From positions 1 through 35,150 of the IMG/VR virus record IMGVR_UViG_3300018063_000344: a stretch of DNA of 35,150 nucleotides; one strand, 5' to 3'. The position numbers were made by a program, and so were the translations under genes. The DNA comes from a virus. Shown piece by piece: positions 21,450-28,330 of this stretch. The notes beneath the pieces are model-generated. The model saw only the letters and a program-made list of their open reading frames with translations, ran no database searches and had not been told where the DNA came from. How positions within the stretch are numbered: the stretch's first letter is position 1; every line of letters begins with the position of its first letter.

Positions 21450-24139
21450 CAGGCTACCGTCGGCGCCGGTTCCGTCCCGGCCGGCGTCTGCTCCGCGGCG
21501 GGTGCCGCGACCGCGGGCTGCCCCTGCGTTGCCTGCATCGCGCGAATCGTCGCGTACATGTAGTGCGCCTCCCCCACCGCTTTCATTTTCAACACCGGGA
21601 GCAACTCCGTGGTGGGCGTGACCTGCTTCTCAGCGAGCCTCTGTGTCCAGATTCCCAGGATGTGGAGCTCGATAGCTTGGGGCGGCGGCTGGTAGGCCTC
21701 CCACTCGGACACCGTCGCCTGCGCTTGTGCGTGCGCGGCTTGGGCCTGAGCCGCGGCGGCCTGCTGTGCCTGCTGCGCCTGGCCGGCCAACGCGGGGTCT
21801 GTCAGCCCAGCCGGGGGCGCGGGGACCGGCATCGGACCGCTCTTCGCCAGGGCCTGAGACTGGGCGAACTGCCCAGACAGGACCATCTGCTCGAACTGCT
21901 CTTCCCGCTGCTTCTGCTGACGGAAATCCTTCTCCCATCCGGCGATGATGGGAAGGATGGTCTCCCACTGCGACTCTTCCTTGATCTCGAGCCCCTCCTC
22001 GCTCTTCCACCCGAGCCCGTAGACCTCCCAGTACGTCTTGTGGTCGTCCTCGTTGGGCTCGATCGCGGGCACCGCGCGCGTCTTCGCGAACGCGTGCCAC
22101 TTCCGCTCGGCGTCGTCGAGCTGACGACTTTCCTGGTCCGCGACGTTGTTCTGGACCCCGAGCTCGCGGCGGGCCTCTCGGCGTGCGTACGCGGTGTCGG
22201 TGGGCAGAAGGCGCATGTCGATCGCCTTTACGGTCATCTCGCGGTCGAAGGCCTTCTTGTCGTAGTGCGGCTCCTCGTCGACGAGGACGTCGGTCTGACC
22301 GGCCAGGTCGGCGCCCTTGTACTCCTGCTCCTGCCACGTCTGTCCGATGCCCTTCACCCAATACTTCCGGGGTTCGCGGACGAACTCCTGCTTCAGGCAA
22401 AGGACCGCGGACCACACCTCCTTGCACGCGTCGATGAGCTCGGCGTCCCGCATCTCACCGCGCTCGGAGCTCTTGTCGGCCACGAGCTGGATGGCGGTTC
22501 CGCTCGTGAGACCCTGCGGCGCCTTCCCCAGATCCTGATCGTAAAGCCCGGAGAAGTTCTGCATCCGCTCGATCTGGAACTCGATCTCCTTGTACGCGTT
22601 CCTATCGGCCAGGCGGGACTCGAGGGTGACCGGCTTGTCGTCGGGACGCTCTGTGTCGTGGCTCCAGTAGATCACCCGCCCCGGATACCCCTCGGTGAAG
22701 CCGCGGGACTCCAGCCGGCCGCCCTCGGGCAGGAGGAGTGCGTCGACGCCGTTGCGCTCGCGGATGTCCGTGATCTGGGACCAGCTCATGTTGATGCGCC
22801 GCTGCTGGCTCCACATCCCGGTCTGGACGCCCTGACCGAAGTATTCGTCCTTCTTCGGGAAGAACCGTGAGGCCGCGTAGGTCACGCGCGGCACGTATTG
22901 CCCGCGCTCCTCTTTCCTCTCGACGAGGAGATCGCCGTTAATGAGCACGACCTTGTTCGAGAAGACGACGAAGCGGCCGCGAGGGTTGTCGCGCGTCGGC
23001 CCCTGGGCAAAGCGGAAGAGTCGGGAGTGGTTGGCCCAGAGGTTCCGGTTTCCGACGTCACGCCAGCCGCGGCTACGGGAGCCGTGCTCCCCCATCACGA
23101 ACCGCTGCCGGGCGATCTCCTCGGGGCTCTCTGGCTGCACCTTATCGCCAAGGTCGTGCCAGCAGGCAATGTTGTCGACGCTCTCGGGGCTGTCCTCCGC
23201 GTACCAGTTCGGGCAGCCGGGGCGCCCCATTGGGCCCGGGCGGAGGTTGATCCCGTCGTTCTCGACGAAGAAGTCGAAGAGCGAGGGCGCCTTGACGTGG
23301 GTGTCCCCGAGGGGTACGTCTTTCCCCATTGAGCGACCGAACAGGTCGTCCGCGTCCGTCGCCGGCCCGATCGGGGGCGCGTACGGCATCATCGGGGCGC
23401 CGCACTTCAGGCAGTGGTCGACGGAGAAGCTCTCCCACAGCCCGCCCTTGTCCATGTTGAACTCGCTCGTGCGGGTCACGTTCGCCCGCATCGAGTCGGG
23501 GAGCTTCATGAACATCTCGGGCTTGATGGCGTTGGCGGCCACGACGAAGCCGGGGACCTCCCCGGAGCCAGGGCAGGTCGGGCACTTCGCCCCCGTGAGC
23601 ACCCCGATCCGGGTCGTCTTTCGGAAGTCGGTCAGCCACTCCGCGCAGAAGATCCCGGTGCCGTAGAGCACGTTGCTGAAGACGTGGTCGCGGTAAGTGG
23701 CGTCCCAACGATCCTCGTCGCACGTGGCGTCGAGGACGTCGTCGCCCTTCGTCGAGGCGGCCTTCGCGTTCGCGTCGTCGCCGCGGCGTGCCCGGACGTA
23801 CCCGCGTGAGCGGCGCTTGCCCAGGCGCGAGCGGTGGGTGTCGGTGATCGGCAGGAGCTCGTTGTTGATCGTCTGCGGAACGTCTTCCTCGTCCTCTTCC
23901 TGCTCGACGATCCGCACCGAGCGCGCCGAGTCTGAGCCGACGAAGTCGAGCCACTGGATGCTCTCGTACATGAGCTTGTTGATGTACCACTCGATCTCGA
24001 GCTCGCGGCGGGCCTGCGTCTGGTGGTTGCAGACGCGCTTGAAGAACGCATCCCAGACGCCGGCGCTCTTCTCTTTCTTGTCCGGGACCTTGAAGGGCCC
24101 GAGGGAGCGCTGCGAGATCGCCGGGTACGCGGTGGACAT
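21449..24139 (-). CDS. Portal protein (podovirus type) with internal CxxC pairs, 896 aa
   Basis: ATG at 24139, three bases after the upstream stop. The N-terminus (residues 30-110) shows helices and the QTINNELLPITDTHRSRLGK segment seen in P22/T7-class portals, and the central part includes MQNFSGLYDQDLGKAPQGLT and SGTAIQLVADKSSERGEM. The C-terminal 150 residues are a long Gln/Ala-rich helical region, as in portals with an extended barrel. At 896 residues it is at the long end for this class. Residues 186-189 (CPTC) and 243-246 (CLKC) form two CxxC pairs, an unusual zinc-binding-type feature. The portal forms the dodecameric DNA gate at the capsid vertex and docks terminase. Confidence 0.85.
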   Translation of the reverse strand: MSTAYPAISQRSLGPFKVPDKKEKSAGVWDAFFKRVCNHQTQARRELEIEWYINKLMYESIQWLDFVGSDSARSVRIVEQEEDEEDVPQTINNELLPITDTHRSRLGKRRSRGYVRARRGDDANAKAASTKGDDVLDATCDEDRWDATYRDHVFSNVLYGTGIFCAEWLTDFRKTTRIGVLTGAKCPTCPGSGEVPGFVVAANAIKPEMFMKLPDSMRANVTRTSEFNMDKGGLWESFSVDHCLKCGAPMMPYAPPIGPATDADDLFGRSMGKDVPLGDTHVKAPSLFDFFVENDGINLRPGPMGRPGCPNWYAEDSPESVDNIACWHDLGDKVQPESPEEIARQRFVMGEHGSRSRGWRDVGNRNLWANHSRLFRFAQGPTRDNPRGRFVVFSNKVVLINGDLLVERKEERGQYVPRVTYAASRFFPKKDEYFGQGVQTGMWSQQRRINMSWSQITDIRERNGVDALLLPEGGRLESRGFTEGYPGRVIYWSHDTERPDDKPVTLESRLADRNAYKEIEFQIERMQNFSGLYDQDLGKAPQGLTSGTAIQLVADKSSERGEMRDAELIDACKEVWSAVLCLKQEFVREPRKYWVKGIGQTWQEQEYKGADLAGQTDVLVDEEPHYDKKAFDREMTVKAIDMRLLPTDTAYARREARRELGVQNNVADQESRQLDDAERKWHAFAKTRAVPAIEPNEDDHKTYWEVYGLGWKSEEGLEIKEESQWETILPIIAGWEKDFRQQKQREEQFEQMVLSGQFAQSQALAKSGPMPVPAPPAGLTDPALAGQAQQAQQAAAAQAQAAHAQAQATVSEWEAYQPPPQAIELHILGIWTQRLAEKQVTPTTELLPVLKMKAVGEAHYMYATIRAMQATQGQPAVAAPAAEQTPAGTEPAPTVA

Positions 24140-24142
24140 GCG

Positions 24143-24835
24143 CTACTCGGTGGCCGTCTCCGGAGCCGTCGGGACGTCGACCGAGACCGGCGCCCGCCCC
24201 GGCTCCGCGCCCCAGGGGTTCGCCGCGTCCTCGGCGGCGGCTTCCGAGAGTCCATCGATCGTCTCGTCGAGACTGATCGTCCTCGCCCGGGCCCGGGGCG
24301 GAGGCAGCTCGTCCTCGTCCAGGCGGCGCCGTACCGTGCGCACGGGGGCACGCCCCGGCGCCGGCGGGGACTCGGTCTCGCGACGGACCTGGGCGGCCAC
24401 GGCGCCTTGCGCTGTCGGGTTCTCGGTCGCCTTCACGTATTCGTTGTCGGCGAAGGCGACGCGGCGGAGGTACCGGATCTCATCCTGCTGCGCGGCGATG
24501 AGCCGGGCGTTGCCGTCGCTTCGCAGGAAGTGCTCGTTCAGGACCTCGCTCACCCGTTGTAGAGATCGGCCCAGACCTTCCTGCGTGCCCACGAGATCAT
24601 CGACGCCCTTGTCCGCCTCCTCCGCCCGGCGCGTGAGCGCCGCAAGAGCGCCCTCGGCGACCTCGCGATAGCGGGCGACTATGCTTATCAGGCTCCCGAT
24701 CGCCTGCGCGGTGTGGTCGTGGGATTCCTGCACGGCGCGCCGAAGCGCCAGCACGAAGAGCCCGTTGACGGCGATGGTCAATATCCCGCCGGCCACGATC
24801 GTCAGGAACATCGCCAGCGGCTGTCCCACGAACAC
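24143..24835 (-). CDS. Membrane-anchored coiled-coil protein before the portal, 230 aa
   Basis: GTG at 24835 is the frame start; GTG 24829 is an alternative. Residues 8-30 (AMFLTIVAGGILTIAVNGLF) form one membrane segment. Residues 35-130 are a helical, coiled-coil region (GALAALTRRAEEADKGVDDL, GLGRSLQRVSEVLNEHFL). The C-terminal part is acidic and Pro-rich. It is the first gene after the terminator at 24844-24903 and immediately precedes the portal. No family recognised; a role in membrane association of assembly is speculation. Confidence 0.6.
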   Translation of the reverse strand: MFVGQPLAMFLTIVAGGILTIAVNGLFVLALRRAVQESHDHTAQAIGSLISIVARYREVAEGALAALTRRAEEADKGVDDLVGTQEGLGRSLQRVSEVLNEHFLRSDGNARLIAAQQDEIRYLRRVAFADNEYVKATENPTAQGAVAAQVRRETESPPAPGRAPVRTVRRRLDEDELPPPRARARTISLDETIDGLSEAAAEDAANPWGAEPGRAPVSVDVPTAPETATE

Positions 24836-24843
24836 CCCCCGGG

Positions 24844-24903
24844 AAAAACGAAGAGGCCCCCGCCGTCAGGAGTCTCCGTGAGCTCCCGACGATGGGGGCC
24901 TCT
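24844..24903 (-). terminator. Intrinsic terminator closing the terminase-region operon
   Basis: Arms at 24852-24861 and 24894-24903 pair perfectly over 10 bases, with four more pairs inside (24864-24867 with 24888-24891). On the minus strand the hairpin is followed by TCGTTTTT. This separates the zinc-ribbon genes from the portal operon. Confidence 0.8.
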
Positions 24904-24923
24904 CTGGTGCGAGGCGCCCTACG

Positions 24924-24954
24924 CTCCCCGCCGGCATGGCCGGCTGCCAGGGAG
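24924..24954 (-). ncRNA. Leader hairpin between promoter-like site and terminator
   Basis: A second hairpin lies just upstream of the terminator: GCCGGC at 24930-24935 pairs with GCCGGC at 24939-24944, and CTCCC at 24924-24928 pairs with GGGAG at 24950-24954. With the terminator it makes two tandem hairpins in a transcript from the promoter-like site at 25003. This could be a short RNA or an antitermination-type leader. Structure seen in the sequence; role inferred. Confidence 0.4.
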
Positions 24955-24966
24955 TGTGGCTAAAGA

Positions 24967-25003
24967 CGAGGGGAGACTAACGCCGCTGATCGGTCGCCGT
25001 CAA
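24967..25003 (-). promoter_or_regulatory. Promoter-like site inside the end of the zinc-ribbon gene
   Basis: On the minus strand TTGACG (25003-24998) is followed after 18 nt by TAGTCT (24979-24974). The expected start near 24967 lies about 64 nt before the terminator stem. Same layout as the sites at 1092 and 19684. Confidence 0.4.
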
Positions 25004-25195
25004 GGCTTTCCGGTAGAGCGTGACCAGGATGGAGAAGCACTCTCGGCAGACAAGGTCCGCGCCAAGGTACTCGCCGCTGACATCGGGGCCCTCATGCGGA
25101 TCGGGCTCAACCGCTCGGATCTGCTTGCACGAGTCGCAGTAGGCGAACGGAGGGATCTCGGTCACACGAACGTCCTTCAAGACTTGATTCGACAA
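24977..25195 (-). CDS. Small zinc-ribbon protein, 72 aa or slightly shorter
   Basis: The frame opens with TTG at 25195. Alternatives are a TTG at 25180, which overlaps the previous stop as TTGA, and a GTG at 25165 with GAAGGA in front. Residues 20-23 (CDSC) and about 50-53 (CREC) form a two-knuckle zinc ribbon. The C-terminus is helical (FSILVTLYRKALTATDQRR). Function unknown. Confidence 0.6.
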   Translation of the reverse strand: MSNQVLKDVRVTEIPPFAYCDSCKQIRAVEPDPHEGPDVSGEYLGADLVCRECFSILVTLYRKALTATDQRR

Positions 25196-25401
25196 TTGCC
25201 TAACGCTGACACCTTTGCCCTACGGCAAAGCTCCTCTTCGTCGATCGTCTCGCCTCCGAACGAGACTCGCTCAACAAAATTGGCCGTGCCACAGAAATCG
25301 CACGTTGCCCTACCGAACACTCCCGCGCCACAAGGTCTTTCGCCAGACTCGTAGGGGTAGAGCATCGACGTATCGCACTCCACGCAAGCCGTAAAAATCA
25401 C
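25177..25401 (-). CDS. Small zinc-ribbon protein, 74 aa
   Basis: GTG at 25401 overlaps the small-terminase stop (GTGA). CVEC near the start and CDFC around residue 34 form a zinc ribbon of the general type MIFTACVECDTSMLYPYESG. The C-terminus is short and helical (TIDEEELCRRAKVSALGNC). Codon use is a little less GC-rich than its neighbours. Function unknown; possibly nucleic-acid binding. Confidence 0.6.
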   Translation of the reverse strand: MIFTACVECDTSMLYPYESGERPCGAGVFGRATCDFCGTANFVERVSFGGETIDEEELCRRAKVSALGNCRIKS

Positions 25402-26081
25402 GCCAGTCTTTTGGCCGTCGCCTCGATCGTCCGCTTCGTCCCGTGGGTGCGGGCCGCGATGACCTCGAACTCCGATTGCGCACGGTCGAGCAGGCGCAGC
25501 GTCTTCTCGTCCAGCATCAGGAAGTTGACGGTGAACGGCTGCGTCCGGAGGTTGGGCTGCAGGCCCGCGGTGAGCTCGTAGTGTTCGAGCAGTCGCGCGG
25601 CCGCGACCTGTGGGTTAGCCGTCTCGAGGATGAACTCCCCGTCTGCCTTCTGACGGATCGACGTCACGACCCCAGTGGGGGCAGCCTTGATTTTCTGGAA
25701 GTTGGGCACCAAGCCGATGATCTTGCGCTTCGTCTTCCCCTCGATCGTCCGCTTGACCGTCAGGAAGAAGTCCTGCGGTCGTGCGCGGAGCTGTGCGGTG
25801 AAGGTCGCGAGGATTTCGGCGAGGTTGGCGACGCTGTCGCGTGTGCGCTTCTCGGCGAGGGCGGTGGCCTCCTCGGTGAGCGCGTAGAGGTACTGGTGGA
25901 CACGCTCGAGCTTCGCCCACCGTGATCCCTGGATGGTCGCGCGGTCGGGGTGGACGCCGGCGGCCTTGGCCGCGTTGCCCTGGTGCCCGCCGTTGACTGC
26001 GAGCTCGTGACAGAACTTGAGCTGCATCTTCGTGAGCCTCAGCTCGCGTGCGATGGCCGAGAGTTCCTTTGGGGTCTTCAC
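25398..26081 (-). CDS. terS: Small terminase subunit, 227 aa
   Basis: GTG at 26081. The N-terminal LRLTKMQLKFCHELAVNGGH, then NAAKAAGVHPDRATIQGSRW, is the helix-turn-helix region of Terminase_2-type small subunits (pattern: LTxxQxxFxxEL, NAxxAAxxAG, xxSxLLK-like). The middle is helical (RDSVANLAEILATFTAQLRA). The C-terminal half has beta segments and a final helix (LDRAQSEFEVIAARTH). It recognises the packaging site and feeds DNA to the large subunit. It lies downstream of the large subunit rather than upstream, with eight small genes between them. Confidence 0.75.
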   Translation of the reverse strand: MKTPKELSAIARELRLTKMQLKFCHELAVNGGHQGNAAKAAGVHPDRATIQGSRWAKLERVHQYLYALTEEATALAEKRTRDSVANLAEILATFTAQLRARPQDFFLTVKRTIEGKTKRKIIGLVPNFQKIKAAPTGVVTSIRQKADGEFILETANPQVAAARLLEHYELTAGLQPNLRTQPFTVNFLMLDEKTLRLLDRAQSEFEVIAARTHGTKRTIEATAKRLA

Positions 26082-26096
26082 GGACGCGCGTTGCCC

Positions 26097-26351
26097 CTAT
26101 GAGCCCCTTCGCCGGCTTTCCTCGCGCATGGTCTCGAGCTCGCCGTCGGACGGCGGCACGACACGCCGCGACGCGTCCTCGGTTGCTTGGCCGAGGTTGC
26201 GGTGGTGCTCCTCGATCGACATCTTGGCCATCTCGAGCATGCCGAAGCAGAGGTGCTTTTGCCCGATTGGGCCGATGACGTTCACGCTGTTCGGGCCGGT
26301 GAGCTCGATCATGAGCTGCGGGCCCTCTTGGGGCGGGGCTTCCTTCGGCAT
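26097..26351 (-). CDS. Small hypothetical protein, 84 aa
   Basis: ATG at 26351 follows GTGGAGGA and the previous stop by two bases; the longer frame to 26459 is a shadow. The sequence begins MPKEAPPQEGPQLMIELTGP and has a short beta-helix core (NVIGPIGQKHLCFGMLEMAK) and a charged end. No family recognised. Confidence 0.55.
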   Translation of the reverse strand: MPKEAPPQEGPQLMIELTGPNSVNVIGPIGQKHLCFGMLEMAKMSIEEHHRNLGQATEDASRRVVPPSDGELETMREESRRRGS

Positions 26352-26353
26352 GG

Positions 26354-26671
26354 TCAGGCTCCTCCACTCAGATCTTGGAGTACACCGTTGCTCCGTGCGA
26401 TGCACCTCGGCGGGTTGCCGCCCTCGAACAACCAGATCGCGTCTTCCGTGAAGACCCACATGTGCTCGTTGTTGACGGCGCGCATCGCGGTGATTGGCGA
26501 CCCGAGGTCGTAGTAGGGCATCGGCCCGAACTCGAGCCAGTCGAGTTCCGGCGCGTGCTCAAGTACCTGGTCGAAGATGTTGACGGGCGTGCGGACGAAC
26601 GGTGCCAGCATCGGGCCGAGCACTGGCACGGCAAGCAGCGCCCCGAGGAAGCTGCGACGGGAGGTTCTCAT
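26354..26671 (-). CDS. Small protein with a twin-arginine (Tat) signal peptide, 105 aa
   Basis: ATG at 26671 overlaps the upstream stop (ATGA). The N-terminus MRTSRRSFLGALLAVPVLGP contains the Tat consensus SRRxFL followed by a moderately hydrophobic core. The mature part is about 75 residues long (for example FGPMPYYDLGSPITAMRAVN and HMWVFTEDAIWLFEGG). Tat export implies that it folds in the cytoplasm before export. No family recognised. Confidence 0.7.
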   Translation of the reverse strand: MRTSRRSFLGALLAVPVLGPMLAPFVRTPVNIFDQVLEHAPELDWLEFGPMPYYDLGSPITAMRAVNNEHMWVFTEDAIWLFEGGNPPRCIARSNGVLQDLSGGA

Positions 26672-27060
26672 GTCTCGACATCCTCGCCAGGACGCGCCAT
26701 CGGCGGATGAACAGGGCACGTCGGCCCAATGTTCTGCGGCCCACCAAGATCCTTCGGCGAAGGTAGGTCGCCGCACGTACAGTCAAGCAAGTTCTTGAAG
26801 TGCTGAAGCTGCGCGATCAGGTCGTCGAGCGCGTGCGAGTCGAGGACGCCGGGGCCCGCATTGCCAGCCCATTCGATCGTGACACCACGGCGTAGGCCAA
26901 ATCGACAATAGAAGTCGTCGCCATCCTCGCATGTGAGCGTAAGCACTGACTGCTCCCCCTTTGACGGGGACACCACCGCCTCTGGTAGGTAGGTGCCTAC
27001 GTTCATGGCTTGCGGGTGTCTGAACTCCAGAACCATCTTCCGTCCGCCAACCACTGTCAC
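26668..27060 (-). CDS. Small protein with CxC...CxxH motif, 130 aa
   Basis: GTG at 27060 overlaps the upstream stop (GTGA). A beta-rich N-terminal part (KMVLEFRHPQAMNVGTYLPE, SVLTLTCEDGDDFYCRFGL) precedes a helix (LDDLIAQLQHFKNLLD) and a metal-site-like segment, C94-x-C96 with C115-x2-H118 (DCTCGDLP and TCPVHPP). The same CxC...CPVH ending occurs in the gene at 31881-32378. Function unknown. Confidence 0.6.
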   Translation of the reverse strand: MTVVGGRKMVLEFRHPQAMNVGTYLPEAVVSPSKGEQSVLTLTCEDGDDFYCRFGLRRGVTIEWAGNAGPGVLDSHALDDLIAQLQHFKNLLDCTCGDLPSPKDLGGPQNIGPTCPVHPPMARPGEDVET

Positions 27061-27260
27061 GTCGTCGCCCCCTTCATCTCCCGCCGCCGCTTCCGCATCC
27101 TCCGGTCCAGCTCTCCGCGCAGCGACGGGTGATAGTAACCCTTCCGGTAGGTCTTCGGAGCGAGGCTTGCGAGCGTCGCGGCGCCGGCCAGGGCGAGGAA
27201 CCGGCGCCTACCCTTCACGCCGATCCTCCGGATCCGCCTCACGCGCTTCAGTCGCGTCAT
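27057..27260 (-). CDS. Small basic protein with a possible Tat signal, 67 aa
   Basis: ATG at 27260 has AAGGAGG at good spacing and overlaps the stop of the 192-residue frame (ATGA); a GTG at 27218 with GGAGG is a second possibility. The sequence has RRIGVKGRRRFLALAGAATL followed by ASLAP, a Tat-like RRxFL stretch with a short hydrophobic core. The C-terminus is very basic (LDRRMRKRRREMKGATT). The first 53 bases overlap the preceding membrane-protein gene. Function unknown. Confidence 0.55.
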   Translation of the reverse strand: MTRLKRVRRIRRIGVKGRRRFLALAGAATLASLAPKTYRKGYYHPSLRGELDRRMRKRRREMKGATT

Positions 27261-27633
27261 CGACGCCCTCCTTCTCGGATGCCACCCCACCTTCGCCATC
27301 CGTCGGCGAGGGGGCGACCTCCGGCCGCTGTTCTTCGAAGGCTAGCACCGCCGCGACCTTGCTGGCGAAGCCGGGGGGCACCTGGAAGTTCTTCCGGATC
27401 CGGCGCGCCGTGAGCCAGGTCAGGGCCCGGAAGGGCCACCACAAGAGCACCGACAACGCCCCCGCCAGGAAGTTGCGATAGCGCGCCGCCTTGCTCCGCC
27501 ACAGGTACGCCTCGTTGTGCTTGTCCATGAGGCGCCGGCGGAGCTGACGATTGGTCTCCTGCAGCATCTGCAGGTCGCTCGTCGCGACGACTGTCGTTCG
27601 CTGGTGTAGCTGTCCCGGCACCCGGATCCTCAC
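27208..27633 (-). CDS. Nested single-TM protein, 141 aa
   Basis: GTG at 27633 with GGGGAGG in front. This gene lies almost entirely inside the 27257-27835 frame, in the +1 phase, and its codons carry the G/C third-position bias, so in the overlap this is the frame under coding selection. It has a helical N-terminus (LQMLQETNRQLRRRLMDKHN), one hydrophobic segment near residues 50-72 (NFLAGALSVLLWWPFRALTW) and an acidic C-terminus. A holin, spanin-like or other membrane role cannot be separated. Confidence 0.65.
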   Translation of the reverse strand: MRIRVPGQLHQRTTVVATSDLQMLQETNRQLRRRLMDKHNEAYLWRSKAARYRNFLAGALSVLLWWPFRALTWLTARRIRKNFQVPPGFASKVAAVLAFEEQRPEVAPSPTDGEGGVASEKEGVDDATEAREADPEDRREG

Positions 27634-27835
27634 CCGCCACCTCCCCGCCGGGGACGATGATGTCCCAGGCCCCTGAAATCCGAGCCGCGACGACGCGGCC
27701 CGGGACGACCCTCACCACGATGTGGATGTCGCCCGTCTTGCCGCGCTCGAAGGCGTCGAACACCTCGCCCTCGAGCGCGGCCATGATGGCGTCGCGCCAG
27801 TCCTCGGGAGACGACCGGCGGCGGACGGGTCTCAC
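27257..27835 (-). CDS. Small protein overlapping the nested TM gene, up to 192 aa
   Basis: GTG at 27835 overlaps the GroES-like stop (TAGTG). The first 65 residues look like a real protein (SSPEDWRDAIMAALEGEVFD, then GDIHIVVRVVPGRVVAARIS). From about residue 68 on, the sequence is out of phase with the nested gene and has the Arg/Pro/Gly look of a shadow. Yet the only in-frame stop is at 27257, where it makes an ATGA overlap with the next start. Either the C-terminal 125 residues are a tolerated overprinted tail, or a frameshift joins the two frames. Confidence 0.5.
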   Translation of the reverse strand: MRPVRRRSSPEDWRDAIMAALEGEVFDAFERGKTGDIHIVVRVVPGRVVAARISGAWDIIVPGGEVAGEDPGAGTATPANDSRRDERPADAAGDQSSAPPAPHGQAQRGVPVAEQGGALSQLPGGGVVGALVVALPGPDLAHGAPDPEELPGAPRLRQQGRGGASLRRTAAGGRPLADGWRRWGGIREGGRR

Positions 27836-28188
27836 TACCCAGTCCGCCGGGCCCTCGGCGCTTTCTCGTCCAAGACGACGACGCCCATGACCTCGTCGAC
27901 GCGCAGGATCTTCAACTCCAGAACCTCCTGGGTCTCGTCCTTACCGGGATTGCCCACGAGCTTCAGATCCGAACCCGACAACTTCGCGAAGGCGACCATG
28001 TCGCCCTCCTTCAGCCCTGACGGTTTCCACGAGCCGTCTTGCAGCAGGAATCCCTGACCGACAGCGACGACCTCGCCTCGGAGGGCGTCGAGCCGGCCCT
28101 CAAGGAGCACGACTCCGCCGCGACCTTTGACCTCCGCAGCGGCGATCACGCGAACGGCGATGCGGTCTCCGAACGGAAGGAATTTCAT
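27835..28188 (-). CDS. GroES-like co-chaperonin, 117 aa
   Basis: ATG at 28188 with TGGAGG in front. The sequence follows the GroES pattern: start MKFLPFGDRIAVRVI, then a GGVVL element like the end of the GroES mobile loop (residues 24-28), GEVVAVGQGFLLQDGSWKPS (39-58), KEGDMVAFAKLSGSDLKL (60-77) and EVLELKILRVDEVMGVV near the end. Length is close to that of cellular GroES (about 95) plus a short tail. Phage co-chaperonins such as T4 gp31 replace host GroES to fold the capsid protein. Here the gene follows the large terminase rather than the capsid gene. Confidence 0.8.
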   Translation of the reverse strand: MKFLPFGDRIAVRVIAAAEVKGRGGVVLLEGRLDALRGEVVAVGQGFLLQDGSWKPSGLKEGDMVAFAKLSGSDLKLVGNPGKDETQEVLELKILRVDEVMGVVVLDEKAPRARRTG

Positions 28189-28330
28189 CAGTTGCCTCCA
28201 TTAGCCGGAGAGATCCTTCGGCCACGCGGTCCCACGCCCTCTTCAGACTCTCCACGGCGGACGGTTTCCACGACCCGTCTTGTAGCACGAAGCCCTGGCC
28301 GACCTTGAACCTCATGCTCATAGCTTTCAC
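28100..28330 (-). CDS. Small gene carrying a duplicated GroES segment, 76 aa
   Basis: GTG at 28330 overlaps the terminase stop (GTGA). Residues 10-24 (VGQGFVLQDGSWKPS) copy residues 43-57 of the GroES-like protein encoded next to it with one difference, and the DNA is about 88 percent identical over that stretch (28259-28303 against 28018-28062). The following SAVESLKRAWDRVAEGSLRL looks like a helix. The last 30 residues overlap the GroES gene out of phase and look like shadow sequence. It is either a small functional protein or the remnant of a GroES duplication. Confidence 0.45.
   Translation of the reverse strand: MKAMSMRFKVGQGFVLQDGSWKPSAVESLKRAWDRVAEGSLRLMEATDEIPSVRRPHRRSRDRRCGGQRSRRSRAP

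Noticed and set aside
21563-22870. 435-residue plus-strand frame
   Set aside because: Antisense to the portal gene, which has clear motifs; such mirror frames are expected at this GC content. The same applies to long plus frames at 14991-15926, 15815-16918 and 17033-18055.
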